DNA from: Prinsepia uniflora
Taxonomy: Eukaryota; Streptophyta; Magnoliopsida; Rosales; Rosaceae
Assembly: GCA_032719365.1 (NCBI GenBank)
Contig: CM064869.1
Coordinates: forward strand, 27,313,504-27,377,503
Direction: 5' to 3'
DNA: 64,000 bases
In this document: in pieces, positions 12,054-22,219 of the stretch
How the letters are laid out: the number at the start of each line of letters is the position of its first letter
Position numbering within the stretch: position 1 is the stretch's first letter
Program-made: the position numbers and the translations under genes
Notes under the pieces: generated by a model
What the model was told of the DNA's origin: nothing
The model's database searches: none
What the model saw: the letters and a program-made list of their open reading frames with translations, nothing else

Positions 12054-13147
12054 CTTCGTATCAATGGGATGACTGATAATGAAATTAGGTTGAGGTTGTT
12101 TAACTTTTCACTTAAGGATATGGCTAATGCTTGGTTTCATTCACTTGCACCCGCCTCTATTCATACATGGTCAGAATTGTCTACTTATTCCTCACCCAAT
12201 ACTACCCCATTGAGAAAACTAATGAGTTTAAGGCTAAGATTATGAACCCTAGACAGCTCCAAGATAAATCCTTTTATGAGTATTGGGAAAGGTTTAATGA
12301 GATGCTTCGTGCTTGTCCTCATCACAACATTGAGGATCATCACCTCATGATGTGGTTTTATGGAGGTCTTAGTTATGGGCATCGTACTATGGTGAATTCC
12401 CTATCTCAAGGTATCTTAGATGGCATGGCAACCGAGGCCCGAATTGCATTTGAGAAGATAGCTCAAAGGGAGAAACAGTTTAGTTACCGAGGCCACTCAT
12501 CTAGGTCCATGGTCGAGCCTAAGGACAAAGATGGATCCATTGCTGAACTCACGGCTTTGGTAAAGCAATTGTGCAGGGATAAGGTTAATAAAACCCTGTT
12601 TTATGAGGTGTCTTCAGTCCAAGGACACTCTTCGGATGAGTGCACACAAGTGGGTGAAGCCAACTATGTTGGTGGGTACAATGCTTCAAGGCCCCGGAAT
12701 GATCCTTTTTTCGAACTCTTACAATCTGGGATGGAAGAACCATCCGAATTTCAGGTGGAACAACAACCAATCCGTGGCTAACCCCATGCCACCCCCTGGA
12801 TTCCAGAAACCTCACGTTGTTGCCCCTTCTATGCAGCCCCAAGGTACATCCTCAACTCAAGGTTCAACCGGTAAGTCATGGGAGGATGCACTTGCAACTA
12901 TGGCACATCACACTAATGCCTTCATGAATGAATCTCGGACTCACCAAGCAGCACCAATGCCTTAATGAATGAGACTAAACATGCCATTACTAACTTGGAG
13001 AGGCAACTTGGGCAAATTTCCAATCAACTCAACCAAAGAGAGCCCGATAAGTTCCCTAGTCAAGTTATGGTGAATCCGAAGGGTCCCCATGGACCAACAG
13101 CGAATTCCATCACCCTCCGGAGTGGCACTGAACTTTCTAGCCCATAG
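12054..13147 (+). pseudogene. Athila gag, central and C-terminal part (frameshifted)
   Basis: The frame resumes from the CTTCG duplication with LRINGMTDNEIRLRLF and then FSLKDMANAWFHSL, the conserved retrotransposon gag core. It shifts near 12185-12190 into the frame with YYPIEKTNEFKAKI and ERFNEMLRACPHH, shifts again near 12710 before NHPNFRWNNNQ, and again before 12965 (NLERQLGQISNQLNQR), ending at a TAG at 13145-13147. At least three frameshifts make it non-functional. SSVQGHSSDEC at about 12610-12645 corresponds to the region where Athila gag proteins end their cysteine-containing segment. The order and spacing of blocks are otherwise complete. Confidence 0.88.
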
Positions 13148-14131
13148 TACACCCCAAGGAATCATACTTTAAGACCCCAGGTCCCTGGTGTCCAAAAATC
13201 ACAGCCATACACTCAAAATCCAGCAAGCTACCCGAGTACTCAGTGCTGGAACCATCAGGAAATTCCAGCACCCTATGGCGTGCAATCTGCCCCCTCTTTG
13301 GCCTCGGATGAGCCCACCCACGTGGCAACACCTCAAGCTCAATTTCAAGATGAAGAACCACAGGTTAAGGTCCCTGGAACCCAAGGCCCAAGCACCCAAC
13401 AGCAGCCCTTGAACTCGAAAGACAAAGCATTGGAACATGATGGATCCATTTCCGCTACCCCTGCAGTACCCCAGCAACATGCTGGACTTTCTAACCCTAA
13501 AACTCCTTCTAATTCCAATAAAATGTCTAAGAAGGTGTCTTTTGAGTTATCTAATAATGTCTCATATCCATTCCCTCGCAGGTTTCAAAATCAAAACAAA
13601 AACAAGGAAGCATTCGAGGACGAGATCATCAAGATGCTGCAGAAACTTCAAATCACACTTCCTTTTTCCAAAATCCTTGAGCACATGCCCATATTTGCCA
13701 AGCTTATCAAGGATCTAGTTGCTGGAAAAAGAGGATTTGAAGCCCCAAATGTCGTGGACCTGCCCCAAGCTTGCAAGGCAGCCCTTGTTTCCATGCCCCT
13801 GAAAGTCAATGATCCCGAGGCCCCTTCACTTCCTTATGTCATTCAATCTAAACGTTTTGAACATTGTTTATGTGATACGGGAGCTTCAATTAACATTATG
13901 CCTTTCCATATTTATAAGTCTTTGTACTTAGGAGATCTTAAACCTACTCATCTTTGTGTACGATTGGCTAATGCGTCGGTTTCTAACCTTGTAGGTGTAT
14001 TGGATGATGTTGTGGTTCAGATTGGGGATACGTGCATTCCCGCTGATTTCTATGTCTTGAAGATGGATAGAATTGACAAGAATGGGGAGCCCCCATTGAT
14101 CTTTGGACGTCCTTTGTTGGCTACAGCTTAA
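13148..14131 (+). pseudogene. Athila gag-pol linker and aspartic protease
   Basis: After the TAG at 13145 the same frame continues through a glutamine/proline-rich linker to a retroviral-type aspartic protease. The active-site motif CDTGAS is at 13871-13888, preceded by FEHC and followed by INIMPFHIYKSL. The flap-side block ends in PPLIFGRPLLATA. The frame closes at TAA (14129-14131), directly followed in the same frame by CLIDVKNGHVSI, which is the normal continuation, so this is a premature stop inside the polyprotein. The protease would cleave gag-pol in the particle. The catalytic Asp itself is intact. Confidence 0.88.
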
Positions 14132-15886
14132 TGCCTCATTGATGTGAAGAATGGACATGTATCTATTCGGGTTTTAGGCAAGCTTCGCACTTTCTCTATA
14201 AATGATACCATGCAATATCCAGCGGAACCTATTGATGATTTCCCTTTGAATATTATGGATATGCTTCTTAATGAGAATCTTAAGCTATCATGTGTGGGAG
14301 ATGACCTAGAAAAAGCCCTCACCTTCCCTAAATCCGAAACCACAATGGACCCAAACACCATGGCCGAATTGCTCTCCCTAAATGCCTCGCCATACATGCA
14401 CTTGTCCAAGGCCCCCTATGAAGCCTTGCCCCTCACCACCACAGAGACCTTGCCCTCTCATGTCTCTCCTCCTATCCTTGAGCTTAAACCCCTTCCGGAA
14501 AATCTCAAGTATGCTTACTTAGGCAGCAACCAAACTCTCCCAGTCATCATTGCCGCGAACCTTACTCCATCCGAGGAAGACTTGCTTTGTCACGTCCTTC
14601 GCAACTATCAAAAGGCCATTGGGTGGACTATTTATGACATTAAGGGAATTAGTCCAGCCAAGTGCATGCATATGATTCTCCTTCAAGAAAATTCGAAGCC
14701 CTCCCGAGAGGCACAAAGAAGGTTGAACCCACCAATGAAGGAAGTTGTCAAAAAAGAGGTGCTAAAGCTTTTGGATGTGGGCATCATCTATCCAATAAGT
14801 GATTCTAAGTGGGTAAGTCCAGTATAAGTAGTGCCTAAAAAGAGTGGAATAACTGTGGTTAAGAATGAAAAGGATGAGCTTGTGCCCCAAAGGATACACA
14901 CGGGTTGGAGAGTATGCATTGATTACCGAAGGCTCAACACTACCACTCGTAATGATCACTTTCCCTTGCCTTTTATTGATCAAATGTTGGAATGATTGGC
15001 AGGGAATTCTTATTATTGTTTCCTAGATGGATATTCTGGGTATAACCAGATTCCAATTTCCCTAGAAGATCAAGAGAAAACGACATTCATCTGCCCTTAT
15101 GGAACATTCGCTTACCGGCGCATGCCCTTTGGTCTATACAATTCACCGACCACTTTTCAAAGGTGTATGATGAGTATCTTTTCGGATATGGTTGAGGATA
15201 TCATTGAGGTATTTATGGATGATTTCTCTGTGTTTGGGCATTCATTTGAGTTATGTTTGATTAATCTTTCTCGAGTACTTGAACGCTGCGAAGAAAGTAA
15301 CCTAGTGCTGAATTGGGAAAAGTGTCACTTCATGGTTCTACAAGGTATTGTCTTGGGCCACGTGATTTCTAGCAAGGGTATTGAGGTGGAAAAGGCTAAG
15401 TTGGATTTTTTTGAGAGATTACCATACCCAACCACGGTCAAAGAGGTTAGATCTTTCTTGGGACACGCTGGATTTTACAGGAGGTTCATTCAGGATTTCA
15501 GCAAGGTATCTCGGCCTATGTGTGCTTTGCTTGCTAAGGATGCTGTGTTTAACTTTGATAGAGAATGTAGGGAGGCTTTTGACACTTTAAAGGAGAAGCT
15601 CACGAGCTCCCCTATCATTATTCCCCCCAATTGGGACCTTCCATTTGAACTTATGTATGATGCTTCGGATTTTGCGGTAGGTGCTGTTTTGGGACAGCGA
15701 CGCGATAAACTTCCTCATGTCATATACTATGCAAGCCGAACCCTTAATGATGCCCAATTGAACTATTCTACAACTGAAAAGGATCTTCTTGCTGTTATCT
15801 TTGCCCTGGAAAAATTTCGGAGTTACTTGCTTCAAACAAAGGTCATAGTTTACACCGATCACGCAGCGTTGAAATATTTTTGTTGA
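14132..15886 (+). pseudogene. Athila reverse transcriptase and RNase H
   Basis: One frame carries the whole RT-RNase H block but is cut by TAA at 14825-14827 (after KWVSPV, before VVPKKSG) and TGA at 14993-14995 (before LAGNSYYCFLDG). RT motifs in order are YRRLN near 14922, YRRMPFGLYNSPTTFQRCM from about 15113, the catalytic FMDDF with its two Asp at 15218-15223, and KCHFM near 15318. RNase H follows with YDASDFAVG (about 15655), TEKDLLAV and YTDHAAL, so all its acidic residues are present. The frame ends at 15884-15886 because of a one-base shift; the continuation KKEAKPRLLRW is in the next frame. Both stops are explained by C to T change of Gln and Arg codons. Confidence 0.92.
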
Positions 15887-17211
15887 GCAAAAAGGAGGCA
15901 AAGCCTAGATTGTTGCGATGGATGCTTCTTCTTCAAGAGTTTGACTTGGAAATTCGGGAAAAGAAGGGGAGTGAGAATGTAGTTGCTGATCATATGAGTT
16001 GTCTCATCCATGGCTCGAATGAAGAAGAAGATCACTTGCCCTTGCACGAGACATTCCCCTACGAACAACTTTTCAACATTGAAGCAATCGATCCATGGTA
16101 CGCTGATTTGATTAACTTTATTGTAACCAAGCAATTCCATTATTTTTTGAACAGGTTCCAAAGGAATAAGATTGCTAAGTGGTTTCTATTGGCCCACACT
16201 CTTCAAGGATTCTCATGAATTCGTGCTCACATGTGATCGATGCCAAAGGCAAGGTAACATAGGTCCTAGGAATCAAATGCCTTTGAACCTGATTTTAGTT
16301 GTTGAGATCTTTGATATTTGGGGCTTGATTTCATGGGGCCTTTCCCTAATTATTTTGGTAATGTTTACATATTTATTGCTGTGGATTATGTATCTAAATG
16401 GGTTGAGGCACTTGCCACTTAAACTAATGATGCTAAGATTGTTGTGAGTTTCATTCAAAACCATATTCTAGTTAGGTTTGGTGCACCAAGGGCCATCATA
16501 AGCAATGGAGGCTCCCACTTTTGCAATCGTTCTTTTGAGGCTTTGATGAGGAAGTATGGTGTAAATCACAGAGTATCCACCCCCTACCATCCTCAAACAA
16601 GTGGGCAAGCCGAAGTGTCTAATAGGGAGATCAAAGCGATACTTGAAAAGACAGTTCATCCTAACCACAAAGATTAGTCCTTAAGGTTGAACGATGCACT
16701 TTGAGCATATAGGACGGCTTTCAAGACACCTTTAGGTATGTCCCCTTTTCGATTAGTCTTTGGTAAAGGTTGTCATCTACCTGTAGAGCTCAAACACAAG
16801 GCTTTTTGGGCAGTTAAGCGCATGAACATGGACCTAGATGCTGCTGGAATTCACCGAAGGTTGCAACTGAATGAGCTTGATGAACTTCGCAATGAGGCAC
16901 ATGAAAGCTCACGAATTTATAAGGAGAAGACCAAGGCCTTTCATGACAAGAACATTCAAAGGAAGGTCCTTCAAGTTGGCCAACAAGTCTTGCTCTTCAA
17001 CTCCAGACTCAAGTTGATTTCCGGTAAGTTACGTTCTCGCTGGTCTAGTCTATTCATTATCACTAATGTTTTCCCTCATGGTGCAATTGAAATTCAACAT
17101 CCGGTTAAGCGAGAACTCTTCAATGTGAATGGCCATAGAATCAAGCACCACTATGGGACGTCTCCCATCCCCCTTGAGGGCCCAGAGGCCCCTGCACCTG
17201 CTCTCTCATGA
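15880..17211 (+). pseudogene. Athila integrase, deleted and mutated
   Basis: The segment opens with the RNase H/integrase linker (LLRWMLLLQEF, VVADHMSCL), then jumps near 16165 from a partly recognisable linker to FYWPTLFKD in another frame. About 80 residues, including the His pair of the HHCC zinc finger, are missing; only the Cys pair CDRC (16232-16243) is left. The first catalytic Asp survives in a shifted frame (DFMGPF, about 16325-16345). The second is replaced by Asn (IISNGG, codon AAT 16504-16506). The Glu is kept (GAA 16612-16614). Two Trp codons have become stops (TAG 16675-16677, TGA 16702-16704). The C-terminal part from 16738 (LVFGKGCHLPVE, QQVLLFNSRLKL) is open to the TGA at 17209-17211. 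This enzyme cannot integrate DNA. Confidence 0.9.
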
Positions 17212-19004
17212 GCTGCTATCCTCGTCTCGCCTAGACGTTAAATCAAGCGCTCCTAGGAGGCAACCTAGCCCTGGTTTGTTCCCTTTTTCTTATGGACGTT
17301 TTTCACCTTCTAACTAATGGATTTGTCTTCCTTTTATGCTCAAAACATTGAGGAAAATGTTTCATTTAGGTTTGGGGGTATTGGACTTAAGTTTAGGGGT
17401 ACACAACTCAGTTTCTGTTTTGATTTCCTTGCTGTTTTTTTATTTTCTGCTCTTAATTCTTTGCTGTTTTTTGTTTTTTGATGCTAGTATTTATGCCTAA
17501 ACATGTTAATATGAATGTATAGAACATGAGAATTGATTATACTTACTAAGAATCATTGCCATTGCCATTGAATTCACACTTGCACTTCACAATACCATAA
17601 TCAAGTGATTAAGCAACCAAAACAATTGAATTTGAGCATACTTAGAAAATTAGTGGAGACTACCATTGTGAGATCTTTGAGCTTAATTTCCTTTCTTTCT
17701 GAGTGATCTACTTGTTTCTACTCTCAAACACTCATCACTTTGTTCTTAATTGCATGATCTCTGTCTATTTGCATTGATGTTTAAAGAACCATATCTATTG
17801 GATGCTCTTGATTTAATGTGTAATTGTTTATGAGATATGATATAGGCTATGTGTGTTTTAGCTCCTAAAGGCCCTTCTTTTCCCCGTCCACATTGCATGC
17901 TCCTTAAGCCCTTTTGAAGCCAAACATTTAGCCATTTTGTTCTTCACCCACAATATGACCTAACCAAGTTTTGAACCGTTCATAATGGCTACACCCTATA
18001 ATCTAAACTTGTGTCAAGGTTGCATCAAATGAGATTCATGGTGCGGAGGAAATATGTTGATGTTTTGTGCTACTCATACTCATGTGATGGAAGTATGTTT
18101 GAATGGAAAAGATCGTTCGTTTATTTGTAAAGTGAGGAGGTTATTGCATGATCTTGTCTCAGCTCATCTATATAAAAAAAATGTAACAAGTTCATTAGTG
18201 AAAAGAAAAAAAAAAGAAAAAGAAAAAAAAAGCAATGAACTTAGAGTTGAGTCAAGTGAGCCAAGTACCTCAATTAGAGCATTTTTGTGAGCTTAAGTAC
18301 GGTTTCATCTAGACTCAAGGTCCAAGTCATGACTTCTCATGCCTTGATGTGGTTTAGGTTCTTTGAATTCCAACTTTCCTTTCTAAACCCACGAACCTAG
18401 CCCCATTACAACCCTTGAATGAAGACCTATTGATCTTGAGAATGGTTATGCAAAGGATTAAAGTACGTATCTCTGTTCTTAAACTTCAATTCCTTTGTGA
18501 GATCATATTTTCAGATAAAGTGATGTTCTTCATTGAAATTCATATGTGATTAACTTGATTTTGTTTACATAAACTCTTCACATATGCTTGTTGAGTGAAT
18601 GCCTTAGGATTCTTGAGCGTATTGAGTGATGCCTAGTGAGGATTAGAGTCGAGGTGAAATCTTTCTAGGGTGTTTAGATGACGTTGTTTTCTAATTTAAT
18701 CATTTGAGATGTTGGTATAAACACTTAACACTTGAGTTCACTGTTATGGCATGTTTCTTGGTTTGTGTGAGTTTATTTTCTATTCTTGATTCTTATTAAC
18801 TTGTTGATGCATGACTTCTAGCATCCTTTGTGTTAAGTAAAACGTTTGTGGGTATCGTGCTGCTATAACCCTCAGGAGACAAAACTTCTCCTACTAGGTG
18901 AACCTAGAGGTTTAAATGCTTATCATAAATAGATCGAGTCATTTATTTGTTGTTGTTGTTTTTATTTTGCTAAGAGACTAGCAAAAGATAGGTTTGGGGG
19001 TATT
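17212..19004 (+). other. Athila 3' non-coding region with two polypurine tracts
   Basis: No open frame of note lies between the end of pol and the 3' LTR; some Athila elements have an envelope-like gene here, this one does not. The primary polypurine tract is GGTTTGGGGGTATT at 18991-19004, abutting the 3' LTR. The same 16 bases, TAGGTTTGGGGGTATT, also occur at about 17367-17382, 150 bp after the pol stop. A purine-only A/G block lies at about 18203-18231. The rest is AT-rich and featureless to my reading. Confidence 0.75.
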
Positions 19005-21157
19005 TGATAAGTCACGAATTTAGCATGATTTCAATGATATTTCTTATCCCTTTTACTTGTCGTTTGATTATAATTGTACAAACAATGGGAGAAAATGATC
19101 CATTCTGTGAGACATGTGTAGTTATGAAAGTTAAGTCAATTCTGAAAAGAATGCATAAAGAATGGAGGAAATCCGAGCCAAAATGAAGGAATAGCACTAA
19201 AATGAATTTAAGGTCCCTAGCTGAAATCCCAGTTGAGGGCCTCTCGGGTTTTGCCTTTGAATTGGCATTTTCAATGTATTGGATGTGATTAGCAGCTCAT
19301 ATAATCTCCAGGGGTTCCAATGAAGTGATAGCACATGTCAAGACAATCAAGATTGACCAAGAAAAAGGGTTCTTGCCTTTCTTGGTCGAGAGGCACTCCT
19401 AATCCTACAAAGAGTGTGTGTGAGACTTTGTCGATTAGCCTTGCCAGCCTTGCACGCCTAGATTAAGTGGGTTATTTCAGACATTATTCCCTGGAATCAG
19501 CCTAGGAAAGTTGGCCAAAAGATCCATTAAAAGAAGGGTTCTTATCTGTTATTTGGAACCCAAGAAACTAGGATTTCTTGCCTTATCAAGTTCCTACTTT
19601 TTAGGGATTTGGGGCAGCTGTCCTTTGGACGAATTTTCCTACCTTTTTCAATGAGAAATGACATGCATTGACTTGGATAAGAAAACTTAATTATATTGCT
19701 AATCAGATCTGAAGTTAAAGATTGCAAATAATAAGGAAAATGAAGTTTCTTGGAAATCAATAAACCATCTTGTACATGGCTAGGGTTAATTAACTTCCCT
19801 AGCCGCAAATTATCACTTTTCCATTAATTTAGGCAATGTAATCTGATTTAGGATAGCATTAAATGAATTCTTAGTCAAAGATGAAGTCAAGAAGTGGAAA
19901 GAAGGAAGGAAAGGGACTCCTTGTACAAGAAGGACACAAAAATGCGGCAAGATTTGGTTTTCACGGCTAAGGAGTTTCCTCCTTATTTTGGGGGCTGTTT
20001 TCCCTTTCTTTTAGGGAGATGTTAGGGCAGGTGTTAGGGGATATAAATAGATGTTTTCTCATTGTTTTTGGACGTCCAATTTACCTCCTAAGATCCCAAA
20101 ATTCTGCAAAAATTTCTGCTTAAAGTTTATACACAAAGTAGCCGCAATTTACCCATTGTTCATGCTTTTGTATTCAAGTCTTGCATCTTCTTTGTGACGT
20201 GAAGCTTCGGAGAAGAAGAAGTGTTTGTTCCATTTCTCTCACGCATAATTCATCTTAGTATTTGTGTTTCTTAATCCCTAATCTCTTTAAGTTTATATGC
20301 ATTCAATTATGATGTTTGTTAACTTAGTTATGTGTGAGTAGTTTCCTTTAGGATTAGGGCTGTTTGAAGCCCTAGCCATGTTAGTTTATAATTAGATTTC
20401 TAGCTGTTGATTATGGTTGTTATGTATGCCTGGATTTGTTGGATTACTTTGCTTCATGAACTCAATTTATGCTTGTAAGTTTGATCACCTTATTTGCGTA
20501 TAATTGTCGATGTAATTGCTTGACGGATCACCTTGATGTTTGTGTTCACCCTGCAATTTGTAGCATCACGTTTAAGAGGGGGAATCTTATTCATAATCTA
20601 AACTCATGACTTCCTAGGATTGCACATCACTTTACTAGGGATAGTGTAGTGTCATTAAATCTTCTTCATGTTTTATGCATTATCACGCACCATCGGTAAT
20701 AGTTGTTTAAGGGCGGGTACATCACGCTTAAACATGCAATCTAAGAGAAGATAAATGTGTGGGTTTAGCCTTAGCCGGACCCTTGCATGGGCACTTAATT
20801 CATATACATGCATAATTAATCTAATCAACGAAATCTAAGGAGAACAATAATTGGTAAAGGTGGATAACATGTTCTAATTCGTCCTAATCATCTAATCAAC
20901 TTTCAAATCAAGTTTTTCATCATTTTGCACTTGTTTTCATCATTCAATTTCATTCTAATCATCACTCAAAACCCCCCAACGTTTTTGTACTTTTTCTCAA
21001 GTTGTTTCATTCCAAACTAAGTGGATTCACATTGAACAAGTCCTCGAGGGATCAACCTTTGCAAACCTATTATACTCGTCATACGATTTTGTACACTTGC
21101 AAAGTATTACATTAGGAGTTATCATTCATAATTTCTTGGTTGATAAATCTTCTATCA
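19005..21157 (+). repeat. Athila 3' LTR
   Basis: TGATAAGTC ... TCTATCA, 2153 bp, matching 1122-3272. It carries TATAAATA at 20042-20049. The TATAT duplication follows directly (21158-21162), and after it the last 29 bp of the hAT-type element resumes. Confidence 0.95.
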
Positions 21158-21191
21158 TATATCGCTAATTTTGTCGATATTTTCATCACTG

Positions 21192-21765
21192 GCTATAACA
21201 TCATCTTTAACCTCCCGCAGGTTGATCTGCAGGACTGCAAATTCTGACCCACTAGTAGGTTGACCCAGCCATATCGTCTTCATTTCACGCTCATTTTTCA
21301 TGTTCTAATAACCAAAATTCATCTTAAGTATCCTAGGAAGTGATCTATGACGTTAAAACACAAGGAACTCACCTCAATTTCAAAAAAATCTTCGACAGGT
21401 TCGACCATGTCGAGCCCATTATTCCAAGCCCTTCTTGCGCCCAACCTTTACCAATCCCAAGAACTTAACCAAGGTGTTGGTGAGATTGGTTACAAGCTTG
21501 GAAGCTTCCAATGATTCGAAATCTACAAAATATCTTTACTAGTAAAATTAAAAAAATTCCCCTAATACCAAAATTACCAAAATGCCCTTGGTAATTCTAG
21601 ACCCGTAAAATATTTTTCCAATCTTTGAGACCTACATATCGGCCTTTATGAAGGGTCCAAAAAGTACCCAGAGCAAAAGGTCAAATTTTGACCCATAAGG
21701 GCAAAATCATCAATTCCCTTTTTAAATTCCAAAAATTACGTTTTCTAAATTTCTGGGTTGTTACA
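21192..21765 (-). repeat. Right part of the gypsy 3' LTR split by the nest
   Basis: It reads on from the LTR text interrupted near base 234 (compare 'ataacatcatctttaacctc' here with 'acaacatcatcctcaacctc' near 23862). It ends TTCTGGGTTGTTACA at 21765, the family's LTR start in reverse. A purine tract in element sense follows immediately, so this is the 3' LTR of a minus-strand element whose 5' LTR is at 22220-24666. Confidence 0.85.
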
Positions 21766-22219
21766 ATCTAACCCTTAAAGAACTCTGTCCTCAAAATTCA
21801 AACATGTATGTCTAACAACTATAGTTATGAGGTCCATAACAATGTCTTCGGTTCCTACCCAAACCCTCATTCGATATTTGGAACAATAACTAATATTTCC
21901 ACCTTCCGGCTTCTCCCGAGCCCTAGTTCCTAATTCCAACTCCTTCTGAGTCCTAGTCTAATATCCTGACTCTGTCCGAGTCTTAATCCGATATTCCTTA
22001 ATCCACGCCACCACGAGCATGCTTAGTCACCACATAAAAACATCTTTAGGCGTACCAGATCCTATAGAGGATCTTTCATCATCTCAAAACTTAAAATACT
22101 CACTTTAATCGAGGCACTCACTTATGTCATATCACTAGGTTGTGCATGGGGCTCGTTTCTTCTTGGAGGCATGACATTGTGAAACACAATTTAGTACTAA
22201 CCTCGCTCTGATACCAAAT
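21766..22219 (-). other. Internal remnant of gypsy element 1: polypurine tract, pol end and PBS only
   Basis: Only about 450 bp separates the two LTRs, where a full element would have several kilobases. In element sense it starts with TTTGGTATCAGAGC next to the 5' LTR (seen as GCTCTGATACCAAA at 22205-22218). That matches the 3' end of initiator tRNA-Met and is the primer-binding site used by many plant Ty3/gypsy and copia elements. It ends with AATTTTGAGGAC...TTTAAGGGTTAG before the 3' LTR, the usual pol end and polypurine tract. All coding sequence between is lost. Confidence 0.82.

Larger units (their letters stand above)
1122..21157 (+). mobile_element. Athila-lineage Ty3/gypsy LTR retrotransposon, structurally complete, coding regions dead
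   Basis: Two long LTRs of nearly equal size (1122-3272, 2151 bp; 19005-21157, 2153 bp) start TGATAAGTC and end TCTATCA. They are flanked by a perfect 5-bp duplication TATAT (1117-1121 and 21158-21162). The order inside is PBS, gag, protease, reverse transcriptase, RNase H, integrase, a long non-coding 3' part and a polypurine tract. The PBS resembles the tRNA-Asp type known from Athila, and the gag and pol sequences look Athila-like. Two solo-LTR insertions (3383-5737 and 6068-12053) inflate it to 20 kb; without them and their duplications it is about 11.7 kb, normal for Athila. The reading frames carry several frameshifts and in-frame stops and the integrase is partly deleted, so it cannot move on its own. 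I see no envelope-like gene. Confidence 0.96.
235..21191. mobile_element. Non-autonomous hAT-type DNA transposon, copy A, split by the Athila insertion
   Basis: The element occupies 235-1121 and 21163-21191; the Athila retrotransposon and its target duplication lie between. It matches copy B (53189-54109) over nearly its whole length, including the internal words 'aaaagttggaaatttggaat' and 'catgaccc', and the GATATATCAGCCGATATAT block just before the Athila. The right end reads ...TTTTCATCACTG, whose reverse complement CAGTGATGAAAATATCG fits the hAT terminal rule (C/T)A(A/G)NG. The left terminus is gone: about 114 bp present in copy B is absent, and no match to the expected 8-bp duplication GCTATAAC (21192-21199) is seen on the left. 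No transposase is encoded. Assignment to hAT rests on the complete duplications of copies B and C. Confidence 0.8.

Noticed and set aside
13137..13480. Minus-strand frames opposite the Athila gag-pol linker
   Set aside because: Shadows of the plus-strand coding sequence.
17212..19004. Possible envelope-like gene of the Athila
   Set aside because: No frame longer than about 80 codons and no membrane-helix pattern; treated as non-coding 3' region.
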